Of a stretch of DNA of 64,000 nucleotides, positions 1-9,357 are shown in pieces (the first letter of the stretch is position 1; every line of letters starts with the position of its first letter). Under the pieces are notes generated by a model. It did not search any database. It was not told where the DNA came from and saw only the letters and a program-made list of their open reading frames with translations. This DNA comes from Bacteroides sp. (GTDB lineage Bacteria; Bacteroidota; Bacteroidia; Bacteroidales; Bacteroidaceae), in the NCBI RefSeq assembly GCF_028690125.1, contig NZ_JAQVBV010000007.1:1-64000 (forward strand), in the 5' to 3' direction. The position numbers and the translations under genes were made by a program.

Positions 1-1754
1 GGCTTGCCTTCTCCGGTTGCATTGCCAACCCATACGCCGACTGCATAACGGGGAGTAACACCTACTGCCCACGCATCCCTGAATCCGTAGCTGGTTCCGG
101 TTTTCCAGGCAATGGTCTGCATAGAAGGGATTGATTTCCAATCAATTTCTTCCGGACGATTTACTTCTGTTAATGCGGATAGGGTTTGCCAGACAGCACC
201 GGCCGATTCTTCTTGTTCTTCTTTCCCGGAGGTGGAAAGATTCTCTTTGTTTCTTCTTTGTTTATCGGATGGCTTGTCATTATCAGCCTCGTTATCATTT
301 GTTCTCAGTAAAATCTGGGCTTTTTCATATTGAGAGAATTTACCGGGAATAGCTCCTTTTTGTTCAAGTAACATCCGTCCCATTTGGGCATATCCATTTG
401 TTACATCCCATAAGGTAGCTTCAGCACCTCCCAAAATAAGAGAAAGTCCGTAATGAGATGAAGGTTTATTGATTGTTTTGAATCCGATTTGTTGCAAGAA
501 ATGATGGAACTTGGGTACTCCGTATTTTTGTAGCATGGTAACCGACGGTATATTCAATGAACGCGCTAGTGCTTCTGAGGCCGGCACAGCACCTTCAAAT
601 TGCATATTGAAATTTTGGGGAGTAAACCCATTGATATTGATGGGTATATCCGGTAATAGTGTGTTTGGCAACAAACTTCCTTCCTTTAGCATTGCATAGT
701 AGAGAAAAGGTTTCAATATGCTACCCGTACTTCTGGGTGCTTGAATGATATCTACCTGATATCCGCCTCGTTGTTGTTCGAAGTGTACATTGCCACAATA
801 AGCTATTACTTCGTTGGTCGGAATATCAATGACCAGAATAGCAAGATTCCGGATATCGCTTCGGTTAAATTCATTGCTCCACCGTTCTGCGAGATCTTCT
901 ATCTGATTTTGAATGCCACGGTCGATTGTGGAACGGGAATATGCTCCGTTCCGTTCTTGAAATAAACGACTGACCAAGTGGGGAGCTGTTTGAGGCAACG
1001 GGTGGGGTTCCTCCGGAAGAGGTTCACCGATGGCTAATTCATAGGTTGATGAATCAATAATCTTCTTCTCAAACAGTTGTTTTAATAAACGGTTACGTTT
1101 TGCCAGCAGAGTCTTTCGTCCTTTAGATAAATGGATCATTGCAGGCGCATTAGGCAGTACGGCCAACATTGCCGACTCGGCCCAGGATAAGTCTTCGGCA
1201 GAACGTCCGAAATAACGCCAGGATGCAGCATCCAGACCTACTACATTACCTCCGAAGGGGGCATGTGATATATACATGGATAAAATATCCTCTTTGGAAG
1301 CACGGAATTCCAAACGGGTAGCCCAAATCATTTCAATGAACTTTTCGCCAATAGTTCGTGATTCATTTCTGGCTAGCCGGATTGTTTGCATGGTAAGAGT
1401 GCTTCCTCCACTAACGATGCGCTTGTTTTTTATATTCTGATAGAAAGCTCTTCCGATGGACAACGGATCTATTCCCCAATGATAATAAAAATGTTTATCT
1501 TCAAAGGTGACAAGGCATTGCCTGATCTTTTCCGGTGTTGTTGCACGTGGCGGGAATCGCCACTGACCGTCAGATGCAATGCGTGCACCCAGCAGGTCTC
1601 CGTTACGATCTGTAACGACGGTGGAATAGGGGACATGGAATAGCTGACGAGGAATACAAAATATATATCCGATCACCAGAAGAGTAATGCAGCAAAGCAT
1701 TACTCTTCTGGTGACGGATAAATGTTTTAAGAAACTCAATAGCCTACCTCGCAT
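1..1754 (-). CDS. pbpC: Penicillin-binding protein 1C (partial, C-terminus off window)
   Basis: Bifunctional murein synthase that polymerises and cross-links peptidoglycan in the periplasm. The reading frame is open from ATG at 1754 to the left window edge (584 codons seen; family members are usually about 770-800). It starts with a short cytoplasmic stretch and one membrane segment (about residues 18-38). A GT51 domain follows, with FEDKHFYYH and later the GGSTLTMQ motif. The transpeptidase has the active-site motif SILK (Ser345) and KTGTS at residues 551-555. The missing C-terminus should hold the rest of the transpeptidase and the PBP1C-specific tail. It lies 14 bases downstream of the alpha-2-macroglobulin gene on the same strand, the usual pbpC/A2M pairing. 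A perfect hairpin sits early in the coding region. Confidence 0.95.
   Translation of the reverse strand, partial: MRGRLLSFLKHLSVTRRVMLCCITLLVIGYIFCIPRQLFHVPYSTVVTDRNGDLLGARIASDGQWRFPPRATTPEKIRQCLVTFEDKHFYYHWGIDPLSIGRAFYQNIKNKRIVSGGSTLTMQTIRLARNESRTIGEKFIEMIWATRLEFRASKEDILSMYISHAPFGGNVVGLDAASWRYFGRSAEDLSWAESAMLAVLPNAPAMIHLSKGRKTLLAKRNRLLKQLFEKKIIDSSTYELAIGEPLPEEPHPLPQTAPHLVSRLFQERNGAYSRSTIDRGIQNQIEDLAERWSNEFNRSDIRNLAILVIDIPTNEVIAYCGNVHFEQQRGGYQVDIIQAPRSTGSILKPFLYYAMLKEGSLLPNTLLPDIPININGFTPQNFNMQFEGAVPASEALARSLNIPSVTMLQKYGVPKFHHFLQQIGFKTINKPSSHYGLSLILGGAEATLWDVTNGYAQMGRMLLEQKGAIPGKFSQYEKAQILLRTNDNEADNDKPSDKQRRNKENLSTSGKEEQEESAGAVWQTLSALTEVNRPEEIDWKSIPSMQTIAWKTGTSYGFRDAWAVGVTPRYAVGVWVGNATGEGK
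1673..1714. repeat. Perfect 18-bp inverted repeat inside pbpC
   Basis: Arms 1673-1690 and 1697-1714 are exact reverse complements separated by six bases (AGCAAA). The hairpin encodes the start of the membrane segment of PBP1C, about 40-80 bases after the start codon. There is no T tract, so it is not a normal terminator. It could attenuate or stabilise the message between the A2M gene and pbpC; that role is inference. Confidence 0.75.
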
Positions 1755-1768
1755 AAACTATGCTGATG

Positions 1769-4700
1769 TTAGCGGCTGACAATTGTTCTTCCTGCTTTCG
1801 TACGTGCCTGTACGGCTGCATCGTACATTGCTTCACACTGAATGGCAGGAAGGATAAAGTTACCCGCATAGGTGGCTTGCAATTTTACAGCAAATGTTTT
1901 CTGCTCGCCACGGCGTAAATTAAAGTAAGTCAGTACTCGGTCATCACGAATATCCTGATAGGTATATGCACGACCCTGATTCTCTGAAGCATTGGCCGAT
2001 TCTGTAGCTGTTGGCTCAGGAACAAACATACGCTCATTATATATTTCCCATCCGGATGGTATAATATGCGTCAGAGCTAGGTTGCTATAGTCGGAAGTAC
2101 CACTAATATTAGATACGGAAGTGATAGCCATGAAGTCAGTTCCCTGTTTGATATCCTCAATAGAGATAGGTAGTCCTTCAGTGCTTACATATCTTACGTC
2201 CAGGCGAATGTTATCTGCTATAGCAGGTAAAGTGTCATTCAACAGTTGGATACGTGTGATAATATCTACATTTAGAGCTCCCTTACCCAGATTCTTAACA
2301 GAAACTGTGCCGGACTTGGGAGAAGTGGCAAGCTCTTTTTCGAATACAGCTTTGGCTGATTTTACAGCGGGCTGTTGTTTGCCGTTCCATTTCCATGTAA
2401 AGTCTAAAGTACCCGATAGCTTCTCGGCTAAACGTCCCATTGCCATGAGGGCAAAAGCTGTGGATTGAGTACTGAACCAATTTTCCTCTGCTAGATTTTG
2501 AGAGACTTTCTTGGCTTGTTGTAATGCATCCCGTTCACGGTTCATCAACAGCAAAGTCTCCAAAATCATGGCTTCATCTCTGTCGTATGAACCATAAATT
2601 TGGTTTGTCGAAGAATAAGGGATAACGGTGGTTTCTGCATTGTATACCAATTCTCCGGCAGGTTTCATCTTTCCGGTCAATGCATAGGCTGCTGCCAGTC
2701 TCCATTTAGCTTGCAGGGACAATCCTTTTTGTTCTTTCATCCGGTTCATCGCTCCATATTCCGGTGCGCCGGCTAATGCCAAAGTGTATAGGCGGAATGC
2801 TTGTTGTAGTTCGGATTGCCATTGTTGCCACTCACTAGCTTCCTGAGGCTGAGGCATCCGCCAATTTTGTGCCGCTGCCCGTTGGAATCTCTTCCATTTG
2901 GTTAATACATTCGGATGAACGGCATATCCTTTTTCTTGTGCAAGTGTCAGGAACATTCCTGTATACGATGTAATCCATTCGTCGGCAACAGCATTTCCGG
3001 GCCAGTATACAAATCCTCCGTTGGGGAGTTGGCGTGCATAGAGCTGACGGATACTTTCCTGTACATTGGTCTTGATTTTTTCTGCCTCCTTTTCATCTAC
3101 CGCTTTGAACTGGGAGACGAATAGGAGAGGCAAAGCTTTTGAAGTGAGCTGCTCTGTACACTGGTGCTGATAATTATACAGAAAATCGAATCGGCGACTG
3201 ATGTCTACCGACGGTATGCGTGATACTTCTAACTGCACATGATTATTGGCAGATGAAGAACCATTCAAATTATAGGATAGTTCAGCTTCTTTTCCGGTTT
3301 CGATCCATTGACTGTTGCGTAAAGTAACTACCGGGTTCGGATTTCGCACCTCTATTTCAATCGTTTCTTGAGTCTGTTGTCCTCCCCCGCTTGCTGCCAA
3401 ATGAATCGTTGCTTTTCCCGTTTGGTTACCTGTTTTTAAAGTAAAAAAGGTGAGTTGGTCTCCCGGTTGATTAAATGCCAGCGTTTGCGTTTGCGGACCA
3501 CTTATCTGCACACCTCCACCGGAGACTTTTAATGATACTGTCACGTTCTTTACCTGATTCTCCATTGCAAAAATATTCACCGGAACGATGATTTCCTCTT
3601 GTGTACTGAGTACACGTGGCAAGGTGGATAATAACATCAAAGGAGTACGTACGGAAGATGTCTTTTCAGCATTACCATAAGCACCGTCCTGCCCGGCAAC
3701 GACCATGGTACGTACAGAACCTACATACATCGGAAGTTTTAATGTATGTGTCTCTTGTTTACCTTTACCTAAATAGAACGGACCGATAAACTTAACTACC
3801 GGTTTGAAACGATTTGCTTTTGTATCTGCAGGTTTCAATGTTGCATCACCACCAGTACTGAATAATGAACCGTATCGTCCGGCTGAGGCTCCTAATACAT
3901 CATCATACATATCCCACGTCCGGATACCGAGAGCTTCACGTGCATAAAAGTCATTCCAAGGATCGGGTGTCTTGAAATTAGTCAGATCCAATAAACCATC
4001 ATCTACAATAGCTAACGTATATGTCATCGGTTTGCCGGACTTTTCGCTAACTGTCACATTAAAATTTGTTTCCGGACGCAATACATCCGGCATTTTGATT
4101 TCCGGTTGCAAGATAGTCTGGCTATTGGTAACGAATACCGGAACAACTCCGTACATCCGGATTGGCAGATCATTGACTGTCTGTGCATATGGTTGCAACA
4201 AACTGATATGTAGATATACATTCGGAGCCATTTCGGGTGTTGCTTTGAAAGTGATCTTAGTATCTCCTTCATTGGAAACTTCCATCCATTTCTGCTGCAA
4301 TACCGTTGAACCGTTTTCTATGGAAACTAATGCACGTCCTCCTGCCGATGCCGGAATAATGGCTGTCACGGTTTCTCCTATTTCATAAGAATCTTTATCT
4401 AATGAGAAAGCCAACATTTTGACTCCACTCGGATTGCTTCTATCGGAACGTCCACGCCATTCCGGCCAATCGACGTAGATAGTGCCACCTGTTGCGTGTC
4501 CGCTTTCTTTGTCTTTCACATATACCAGATAACGTCCCCAGTCCGGATAATTGGCACGGAATGTAAAGGCTGTTTTTCCTCCTGTTGTCTGCAGGTTACC
4601 ACTGGCTACAGGAGTAAAGGAACTACTGTTGATATAGTTCCCAATTGATTCTTCACTATTTTCCCACCACCAACTCCAACTGATGCGATATATTTTGTAT

Positions 4701-7405
4701 TCCAGATTGGAACGGTCTACCGGCCGTCCCTGATCATCAACAGTAACAATATTGAATATGTGATCCTTGTCCGTTTCGATATACTTACCTTTCGGTTGAT
4801 TCAGGTTGATACCTACATATGAATTAAACGGTGAGAATGGAACGCTGTGAGTGTATATACTAGCGTCTCCTCCCGGTTCGAATACACGGGCAATAAAAGT
4901 TGCATTCAACATACCCGGGGCCTGGGTTGCGGCAGGGAGATTTAATGTGAATCCTGCTACTCCTTTGTCGTCCAGTAGACCATTGAATACATCAGATTTA
5001 ATCGTCGTAAAATCTGTTGCCGGATTATTGAATATGTACTGACTGAAATTCTTGAATTGCGTATTTACCTTAGATAATGACATCTCAACCTTAGCTTTTA
5101 GTCGTGATGCTGAGGCTCCTGTGAGCCATGCGGAAGTAAGAATAGCATAAGACTCTTTGTATGACGCTTGTAAAATGGTTGGCATAGTCAGATCGATTTT
5201 CAACCGGTTTGGTTTTACGGTTTCAATCAGCAGACTTTTGTGAAAGGCTGTTCCTCCCACTTTGATATATGCATTCCATCTTCCTGTCGGGTCACTTGGC
5301 TGTGTTGCTACGTCAAACGTATAGAAACCATTCATCCCTTTTGTAGAGACCATTTTAGTGTAGAATTGTCCTTTGGGGTTATAGATTTCCAATGCTACCG
5401 GATGCTTATCAGGAATTCTCTTTTCACGGTCTTCCAGAATGAAAGAGATGTGAAGGGTATCTCCCGGTCTCCAAACTCCTCTTTCACCATATATAAATCC
5501 TTTTAATCCTTTCTGAATATCTTTACCTCCAACATCGAAACGACTGACAGATTGCTCTTCACCATCAACTACACGAACGTATGCCTTTTGTTTGTCATAC
5601 TCTGCTACAGCAATAAAAGGAGCACCTTTCGGACTGATTTCAATGAATCCTTCACCATTTGTTTCTCCTTTTCCGATAGGTTGCAATTGAAAGTTATAAA
5701 TGGTTACCTGTGCTTTCTCTACAGGCTTTGTATCTAATATATTGTTTACGGCAATCCATAACTTATTTAGTGAATTGCGTTTTACAATCATTCCTAAGTT
5801 GGAAGCGAAAACATTACAAGTAGCTGTCCGGTCAGACCCCATATAATAGGAAGGAGCACAAGGATTATCACGCTCGTTCCATTTATATTGGCTCCAATCC
5901 ACAGGAACACTGCCATTGTAGTAATAGTATGCTTCCGGAGTATCCCATAAGGCTTCTTCTTCATCGGACAACGTTTCGTTGCTGATTTTTGTCAAATCAT
6001 TTTCTACATCATTATCCTTAAACTGCAAATCTTTGTTTTCTCCGCCACAAGGGTAAGCGGAATACTCTTGGCGGAAAGAAAGTATAACCCGGTATATAGC
6101 TCCCGGTTCTTGTCGAATTAATCCCGCAAGATCAATAGAATAATCATCCCAACGATGAATATCTTTTGAGGAATCTTTAGCAAGCCATAATGTGTTTTTG
6201 TAGACTAATCGTCCGGAACGGCGTAATTCATTAGCTGACGAAAGCGAATTGGTCTGCATGAACATTAATACATTGCTTTCGAAAATTCGGATTATACTGA
6301 TGTCTACTGCATATAGATTTACAGCGCGGAATGGAATAATCAGGCTCTTCGAGTCGGGTAGGATAGCAGCTGATGTGGCCATTTCTACCTGTGGCTTTAG
6401 GCTCTGCTCACTGAAAGAGATGGACTGGGAAGCGTTCAATGACTTTCCCTGGCTGCTTTTTACTCCTTCATGAATTTTTAGAGTTAGTTGGTTCAGTTGG
6501 TTGGCATCAAAATAGATAAAGACTTTATTGTCTTTGATTTGAAAAATGGAAGATGAAACCTCGGGAATCTCAATCAATCCTTTTAAATCTTGAGTATTGG
6601 AAACTGGATCGGAGAATATAACTTCAATCCCATTTTCCGGTTGGTCGATACGTTCAGCAGAAATGAAACGAAAGTTTCCTTTGGCAGGGATCAATATCTC
6701 TTCATCCTGCACCCGATCTATACCGGCCGCTTTCCCATTAGCTGTTATTTTTAATTGGTAATCTTCTGCTTTTCTTGGAACTTGGTTAATGCTGAATTCA
6801 TAACGCGTAGGATTATCCGTTGCAATTATTTCAACAGGAGCATTACCGCCATTACCGATAGTCAGCATTTTTTCTACTTCTTCTTTTTTCACAGTGTCAC
6901 TAAAACGAATCGCTCCTTTTACTGTCACTACATCGGGTTCAGTAGCTGTAATCGTTATTGGTTCGGTATGCAGAGTAAAGTTGCGTTCTTGTACCCGGAA
7001 TGAAAAATTGAATTCTTTCAAACGTTTATCTACTTCTACAAAATCTCCTAATTTAAAAGTACCTTCATAAAATTCTCCGGGGTGTAAAGCTCCTTCTTCC
7101 GGGACGAATTCAATGGTATTATTATTAATCCAGTATGCCTTCCCTTTTATGGAAGGAGAAAAATGGAAAGGATCATCTTTCAATTCATTATTAAGATCTA
7201 CCATTGGTTGATCTTGGGCTAACTCAATTCGTATTGTAGAACTTTGTGAAATGACTCCTCCCGTATAGGCATTTACATACGGAGCATACTCTGCAGAAGG
7301 TATGATATCCTTCTTGCTACTTGTACATGAAGAGACGGCTACAATCATCAAAATAAAAAAGAATAGTCCGGCAGCTTTGCTGCATCTGGCTTTTGCTAGT
7401 TCCAT
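1769..7405 (-). CDS. Alpha-2-macroglobulin family lipoprotein
   Basis: Large bacterial A2M (1878 aa), thought to trap attacking proteases in the periplasm and act with PBP1C in envelope repair. The N-terminus has a lipoprotein signal with lipobox SSC followed by TSSKKD. MG-type beta domains fill the first two thirds (for example GFIYGERGVWRPGDTLHISF, a typical macroglobulin-2 stretch). The thioester motif CTEQ is present at residues 1416-1419, so this is a thioester-competent member. A terpenoid-cyclase-like alpha/alpha toroid follows and then the C-terminal receptor-like domains. It is first in a two-gene unit with pbpC 14 bases downstream. Family assignment is firm; the biological role is from knowledge of E. 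coli and Pseudomonas homologues. Confidence 0.93.
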   Translation of the reverse strand: MELAKARCSKAAGLFFFILMIVAVSSCTSSKKDIIPSAEYAPYVNAYTGGVISQSSTIRIELAQDQPMVDLNNELKDDPFHFSPSIKGKAYWINNNTIEFVPEEGALHPGEFYEGTFKLGDFVEVDKRLKEFNFSFRVQERNFTLHTEPITITATEPDVVTVKGAIRFSDTVKKEEVEKMLTIGNGGNAPVEIIATDNPTRYEFSINQVPRKAEDYQLKITANGKAAGIDRVQDEEILIPAKGNFRFISAERIDQPENGIEVIFSDPVSNTQDLKGLIEIPEVSSSIFQIKDNKVFIYFDANQLNQLTLKIHEGVKSSQGKSLNASQSISFSEQSLKPQVEMATSAAILPDSKSLIIPFRAVNLYAVDISIIRIFESNVLMFMQTNSLSSANELRRSGRLVYKNTLWLAKDSSKDIHRWDDYSIDLAGLIRQEPGAIYRVILSFRQEYSAYPCGGENKDLQFKDNDVENDLTKISNETLSDEEEALWDTPEAYYYYNGSVPVDWSQYKWNERDNPCAPSYYMGSDRTATCNVFASNLGMIVKRNSLNKLWIAVNNILDTKPVEKAQVTIYNFQLQPIGKGETNGEGFIEISPKGAPFIAVAEYDKQKAYVRVVDGEEQSVSRFDVGGKDIQKGLKGFIYGERGVWRPGDTLHISFILEDREKRIPDKHPVALEIYNPKGQFYTKMVSTKGMNGFYTFDVATQPSDPTGRWNAYIKVGGTAFHKSLLIETVKPNRLKIDLTMPTILQASYKESYAILTSAWLTGASASRLKAKVEMSLSKVNTQFKNFSQYIFNNPATDFTTIKSDVFNGLLDDKGVAGFTLNLPAATQAPGMLNATFIARVFEPGGDASIYTHSVPFSPFNSYVGINLNQPKGKYIETDKDHIFNIVTVDDQGRPVDRSNLEYKIYRISWSWWWENSEESIGNYINSSSFTPVASGNLQTTGGKTAFTFRANYPDWGRYLVYVKDKESGHATGGTIYVDWPEWRGRSDRSNPSGVKMLAFSLDKDSYEIGETVTAIIPASAGGRALVSIENGSTVLQQKWMEVSNEGDTKITFKATPEMAPNVYLHISLLQPYAQTVNDLPIRMYGVVPVFVTNSQTILQPEIKMPDVLRPETNFNVTVSEKSGKPMTYTLAIVDDGLLDLTNFKTPDPWNDFYAREALGIRTWDMYDDVLGASAGRYGSLFSTGGDATLKPADTKANRFKPVVKFIGPFYLGKGKQETHTLKLPMYVGSVRTMVVAGQDGAYGNAEKTSSVRTPLMLLSTLPRVLSTQEEIIVPVNIFAMENQVKNVTVSLKVSGGGVQISGPQTQTLAFNQPGDQLTFFTLKTGNQTGKATIHLAASGGGQQTQETIEIEVRNPNPVVTLRNSQWIETGKEAELSYNLNGSSSANNHVQLEVSRIPSVDISRRFDFLYNYQHQCTEQLTSKALPLLFVSQFKAVDEKEAEKIKTNVQESIRQLYARQLPNGGFVYWPGNAVADEWITSYTGMFLTLAQEKGYAVHPNVLTKWKRFQRAAAQNWRMPQPQEASEWQQWQSELQQAFRLYTLALAGAPEYGAMNRMKEQKGLSLQAKWRLAAAYALTGKMKPAGELVYNAETTVIPYSSTNQIYGSYDRDEAMILETLLLMNRERDALQQAKKVSQNLAEENWFSTQSTAFALMAMGRLAEKLSGTLDFTWKWNGKQQPAVKSAKAVFEKELATSPKSGTVSVKNLGKGALNVDIITRIQLLNDTLPAIADNIRLDVRYVSTEGLPISIEDIKQGTDFMAITSVSNISGTSDYSNLALTHIIPSGWEIYNERMFVPEPTATESANASENQGRAYTYQDIRDDRVLTYFNLRRGEQKTFAVKLQATYAGNFILPAIQCEAMYDAAVQARTKAGRTIVSR

Positions 7406-7463
7406 AACGAAGGTATTTTATGATTCAATAAACAAATATACTGATTTTATGGAAGTTTCTTCT

Positions 7464-7471
7464 TACTTTTG
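7464..7471 (+). promoter_or_regulatory. Bacteroides -7 box for the FKBP gene
   Basis: TACTTTTG fits the TAnnTTTG consensus and lies 19 bases before the ATG at 7491, in the 85-base gap separating this gene from the divergent A2M gene. Confidence 0.5.
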
Positions 7472-7490
7472 TATTAAAATAAATTTTATA

Positions 7491-7892
7491 ATGGGAAGAA
7501 AGGAAGAATATAAAGAAAAGAATCTGCAGTTTCTGAGTGAACTTTCCCGACAGGAAGGTATTTATTCATTACCATATAATATATATTATAGAGTTCTAGA
7601 AAGTGGTAGGGGAAGGATTTCACCTAACATACGTAGTATAGTAACAGTACACTATAAGGGTAGTTTAATGAATGGTCGAGTATTTGATAATTCTTATGAA
7701 CGCGGCTGTCCCGAAGCTTTTCGTCTTAGTGATGTGATTGAAGGCTGGCAGTTGGCTCTTCAGCAGATGCACGTAGGAGATAAATGGATTATTTACATTC
7801 CATATACGAAGGGATACGGTTCACGTGCTTCCGGTCCGATTCCTGCATTTTCGACACTTGTATTTGAAGTTGAACTGTTGGGAGTTGTTTAA
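7491..7892 (+). CDS. FKBP-type peptidyl-prolyl cis-trans isomerase
   Basis: Catalyses proline cis-trans isomerisation. The 133-residue protein has the FKBP core: VTVHYKGSLMNGRVFDNSY, then VIEGWQLALQQMHVGDKW and the closing strand TLVFEVELLGV, with aromatic pocket residues (Tyr, Phe-Asp, Trp, Tyr) recognisable. The frame is open further upstream, but the ATG at 7491 is preferred because the -7 box TACTTTTG lies just before it and inside the longer frame. There is no clear signal peptide in this form, so a cytoplasmic location is likely, unlike most lipoprotein FKBPs of Bacteroides. It stands alone, divergent from the A2M gene. Confidence 0.88.
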   Translation: MGRKEEYKEKNLQFLSELSRQEGIYSLPYNIYYRVLESGRGRISPNIRSIVTVHYKGSLMNGRVFDNSYERGCPEAFRLSDVIEGWQLALQQMHVGDKWIIYIPYTKGYGSRASGPIPAFSTLVFEVELLGVV

Positions 7893-8095
7893 TTTTTATG
7901 ATTTGGATTGCTTTGATAACAACTTCTGTTTTTGATTAATCCCTCCAAAAAATACAGAATGAAGAAATGAAACGATTATATTAAAAACTGAATAAAAGCT
8001 TTTTCTTAATAAATAGAAGTAAGTCATTAATACTTTTTTGCATTATTTTTATAATTCTTTATATAAGAGTACTTTCATTTTCTTGCCAATTGCCG

Positions 8096-8103
8096 TACAT
8101 TTG
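8096..8103 (+). promoter_or_regulatory. -7 box for the 3-keto-glycoside operon
   Basis: The 362-base gap 7893-8254 has no long gene. TACATTTG at 8096-8103 matches the Bacteroides -7 consensus and would give a leader of about 145 bases before the first operon gene. No clear -33 TTTG sits at the usual distance. The rest of the gap is AT-rich, with one very short possible reading frame. Confidence 0.45.
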
Positions 8104-8131
8104 TTGCGTAGCTACTAATAAACATAAAAAC

Positions 8132-8227
8132 ATGAAACACGAATCTCTTGAATCGTTTAAAAAAGACCATATATTTTCAGTCCTGACTGGAAGTTCAATC
8201 TCGAATTTATACCTTATTATTATATAG
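8132..8227 (+). CDS. Possible 31-residue leader ORF (unproven)
   Basis: An ATG about 30 bases after the predicted -7 box opens a 31-codon frame that ends 27 bases before the first operon gene. The peptide begins MKHESLESFKKDHIF and ends LYLIII. I recognise no family, and there is no run of one amino acid that would suggest ribosome attenuation. It may be chance; its position in the leader is the only reason to list it. Confidence 0.2.
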   Translation: MKHESLESFKKDHIFSVLTGSSISNLYLIII

Positions 8228-8254
8228 TACTTTGACAACATAAAGAATAGTAAT

Positions 8255-9346
8255 ATGAAAATAAAAGTTGGTCTGATCGGTTTCGGTCGTATGGGACGAT
8301 TTTATTTGGAGGAAATGCAAAAGAGCGGTCGATGGGAAGTTGCATACATTTGTGATGTAAGTGCTGATTCCCGTGAATTAGCAAAAGTGCTTTCACCTGA
8401 ATCTAAAGTGATAGCTGATGAACAACTCATTTTTAATGATGAGAGTGTGCAGGTGGTTGGACTTTTTGCATTAGCAGATTCTCGTAAGGAACAAATTGAA
8501 CGTGCTATTCGTAGCGGAAAACATATTATCTCGGAAAAACCGGTTGCAGACACTGTTGATAGAGAATGGGAAGTTGTAGAACTTACAGAGAATAGTGATC
8601 GTTTATCTACCGTTAATTTATATCTTCGAAATTCTTGGTATCACCAGGAAATCAAACAATTTATAGACAGAGGAGAAATCGGCGAATTAGCCATTTTGCG
8701 TATTTGCCACATGACTCCCGGTTTAGCACCCGGTGAAGGACATGAATATGAAGGCCCTGCTTTCCATGATTGTGGTATGCATTATGTCGATATTGCACGT
8801 TGGTATGCTGGTTATGAATATAAAACTTGGCATGCTCAAGGTATTAATATGTGGAACTATAAAGATCCTTGGTGGGTACAATGCCATGGAACTTTTCAAA
8901 ATGGTGTAGTCTTTGATATCACACAAGGATTTGTATATGGTCAGTTGTCTAAAGACCAGACCCATAATTCGTACGTGGATATCATTGGGACGAAAGGCAT
9001 TGCACACATGACTCATGATTTTCAGACAGCAAAAGTAGATCTTCATGGAGTTCATGAAACTATTCATTTGGAAAAACCTTTCGGTGGGAAAAATATTGAT
9101 GTTTTATGTAATCTGTTTGCCGATTCTATAGAATCAGGAATACGAAATCCACGATTACCATCTATGCGTGATTCAGCTATTGCTTCCGAATATGCCTGGA
9201 CTTTCTTGGAAGATGCCCAAACACATGATTTACCTTCTATTGGTAATCTGAGAACTTTAGAGAAAATTCGTGAACGTAGAAAGAATATGAAAAATGGATA
9301 TGGATTATTGCAGAATAATAGTCTAGAGTCTATAATTAATCCTTAA
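8255..9346 (+). CDS. Gfo/Idh/MocA family oxidoreductase (cytoplasmic)
   Basis: NAD(P)-dependent sugar oxidoreductase of 363 aa. The N-terminal Rossmann fold has VGLIGFGRMGR (residues 5-15) and the family signature SEKPVAD near residue 92-98. The C-terminal alpha/beta domain carries GPAFHDCGMHYVDIARW, with the conserved Asp and His of the active site (HDCGMHYVD). There is no signal peptide. It is first in a five-gene operon with a Tat-exported paralogue, two DUF1080 proteins and a TIM-barrel protein. From the known 3-keto-glycoside route, this member may reduce the released 3-keto sugar back to the free sugar inside the cell; that assignment is inference from location and context. Confidence 0.9.
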   Translation: MKIKVGLIGFGRMGRFYLEEMQKSGRWEVAYICDVSADSRELAKVLSPESKVIADEQLIFNDESVQVVGLFALADSRKEQIERAIRSGKHIISEKPVADTVDREWEVVELTENSDRLSTVNLYLRNSWYHQEIKQFIDRGEIGELAILRICHMTPGLAPGEGHEYEGPAFHDCGMHYVDIARWYAGYEYKTWHAQGINMWNYKDPWWVQCHGTFQNGVVFDITQGFVYGQLSKDQTHNSYVDIIGTKGIAHMTHDFQTAKVDLHGVHETIHLEKPFGGKNIDVLCNLFADSIESGIRNPRLPSMRDSAIASEYAWTFLEDAQTHDLPSIGNLRTLEKIRERRKNMKNGYGLLQNNSLESIINP

Positions 9347-9357
9347 TACTATAAATT

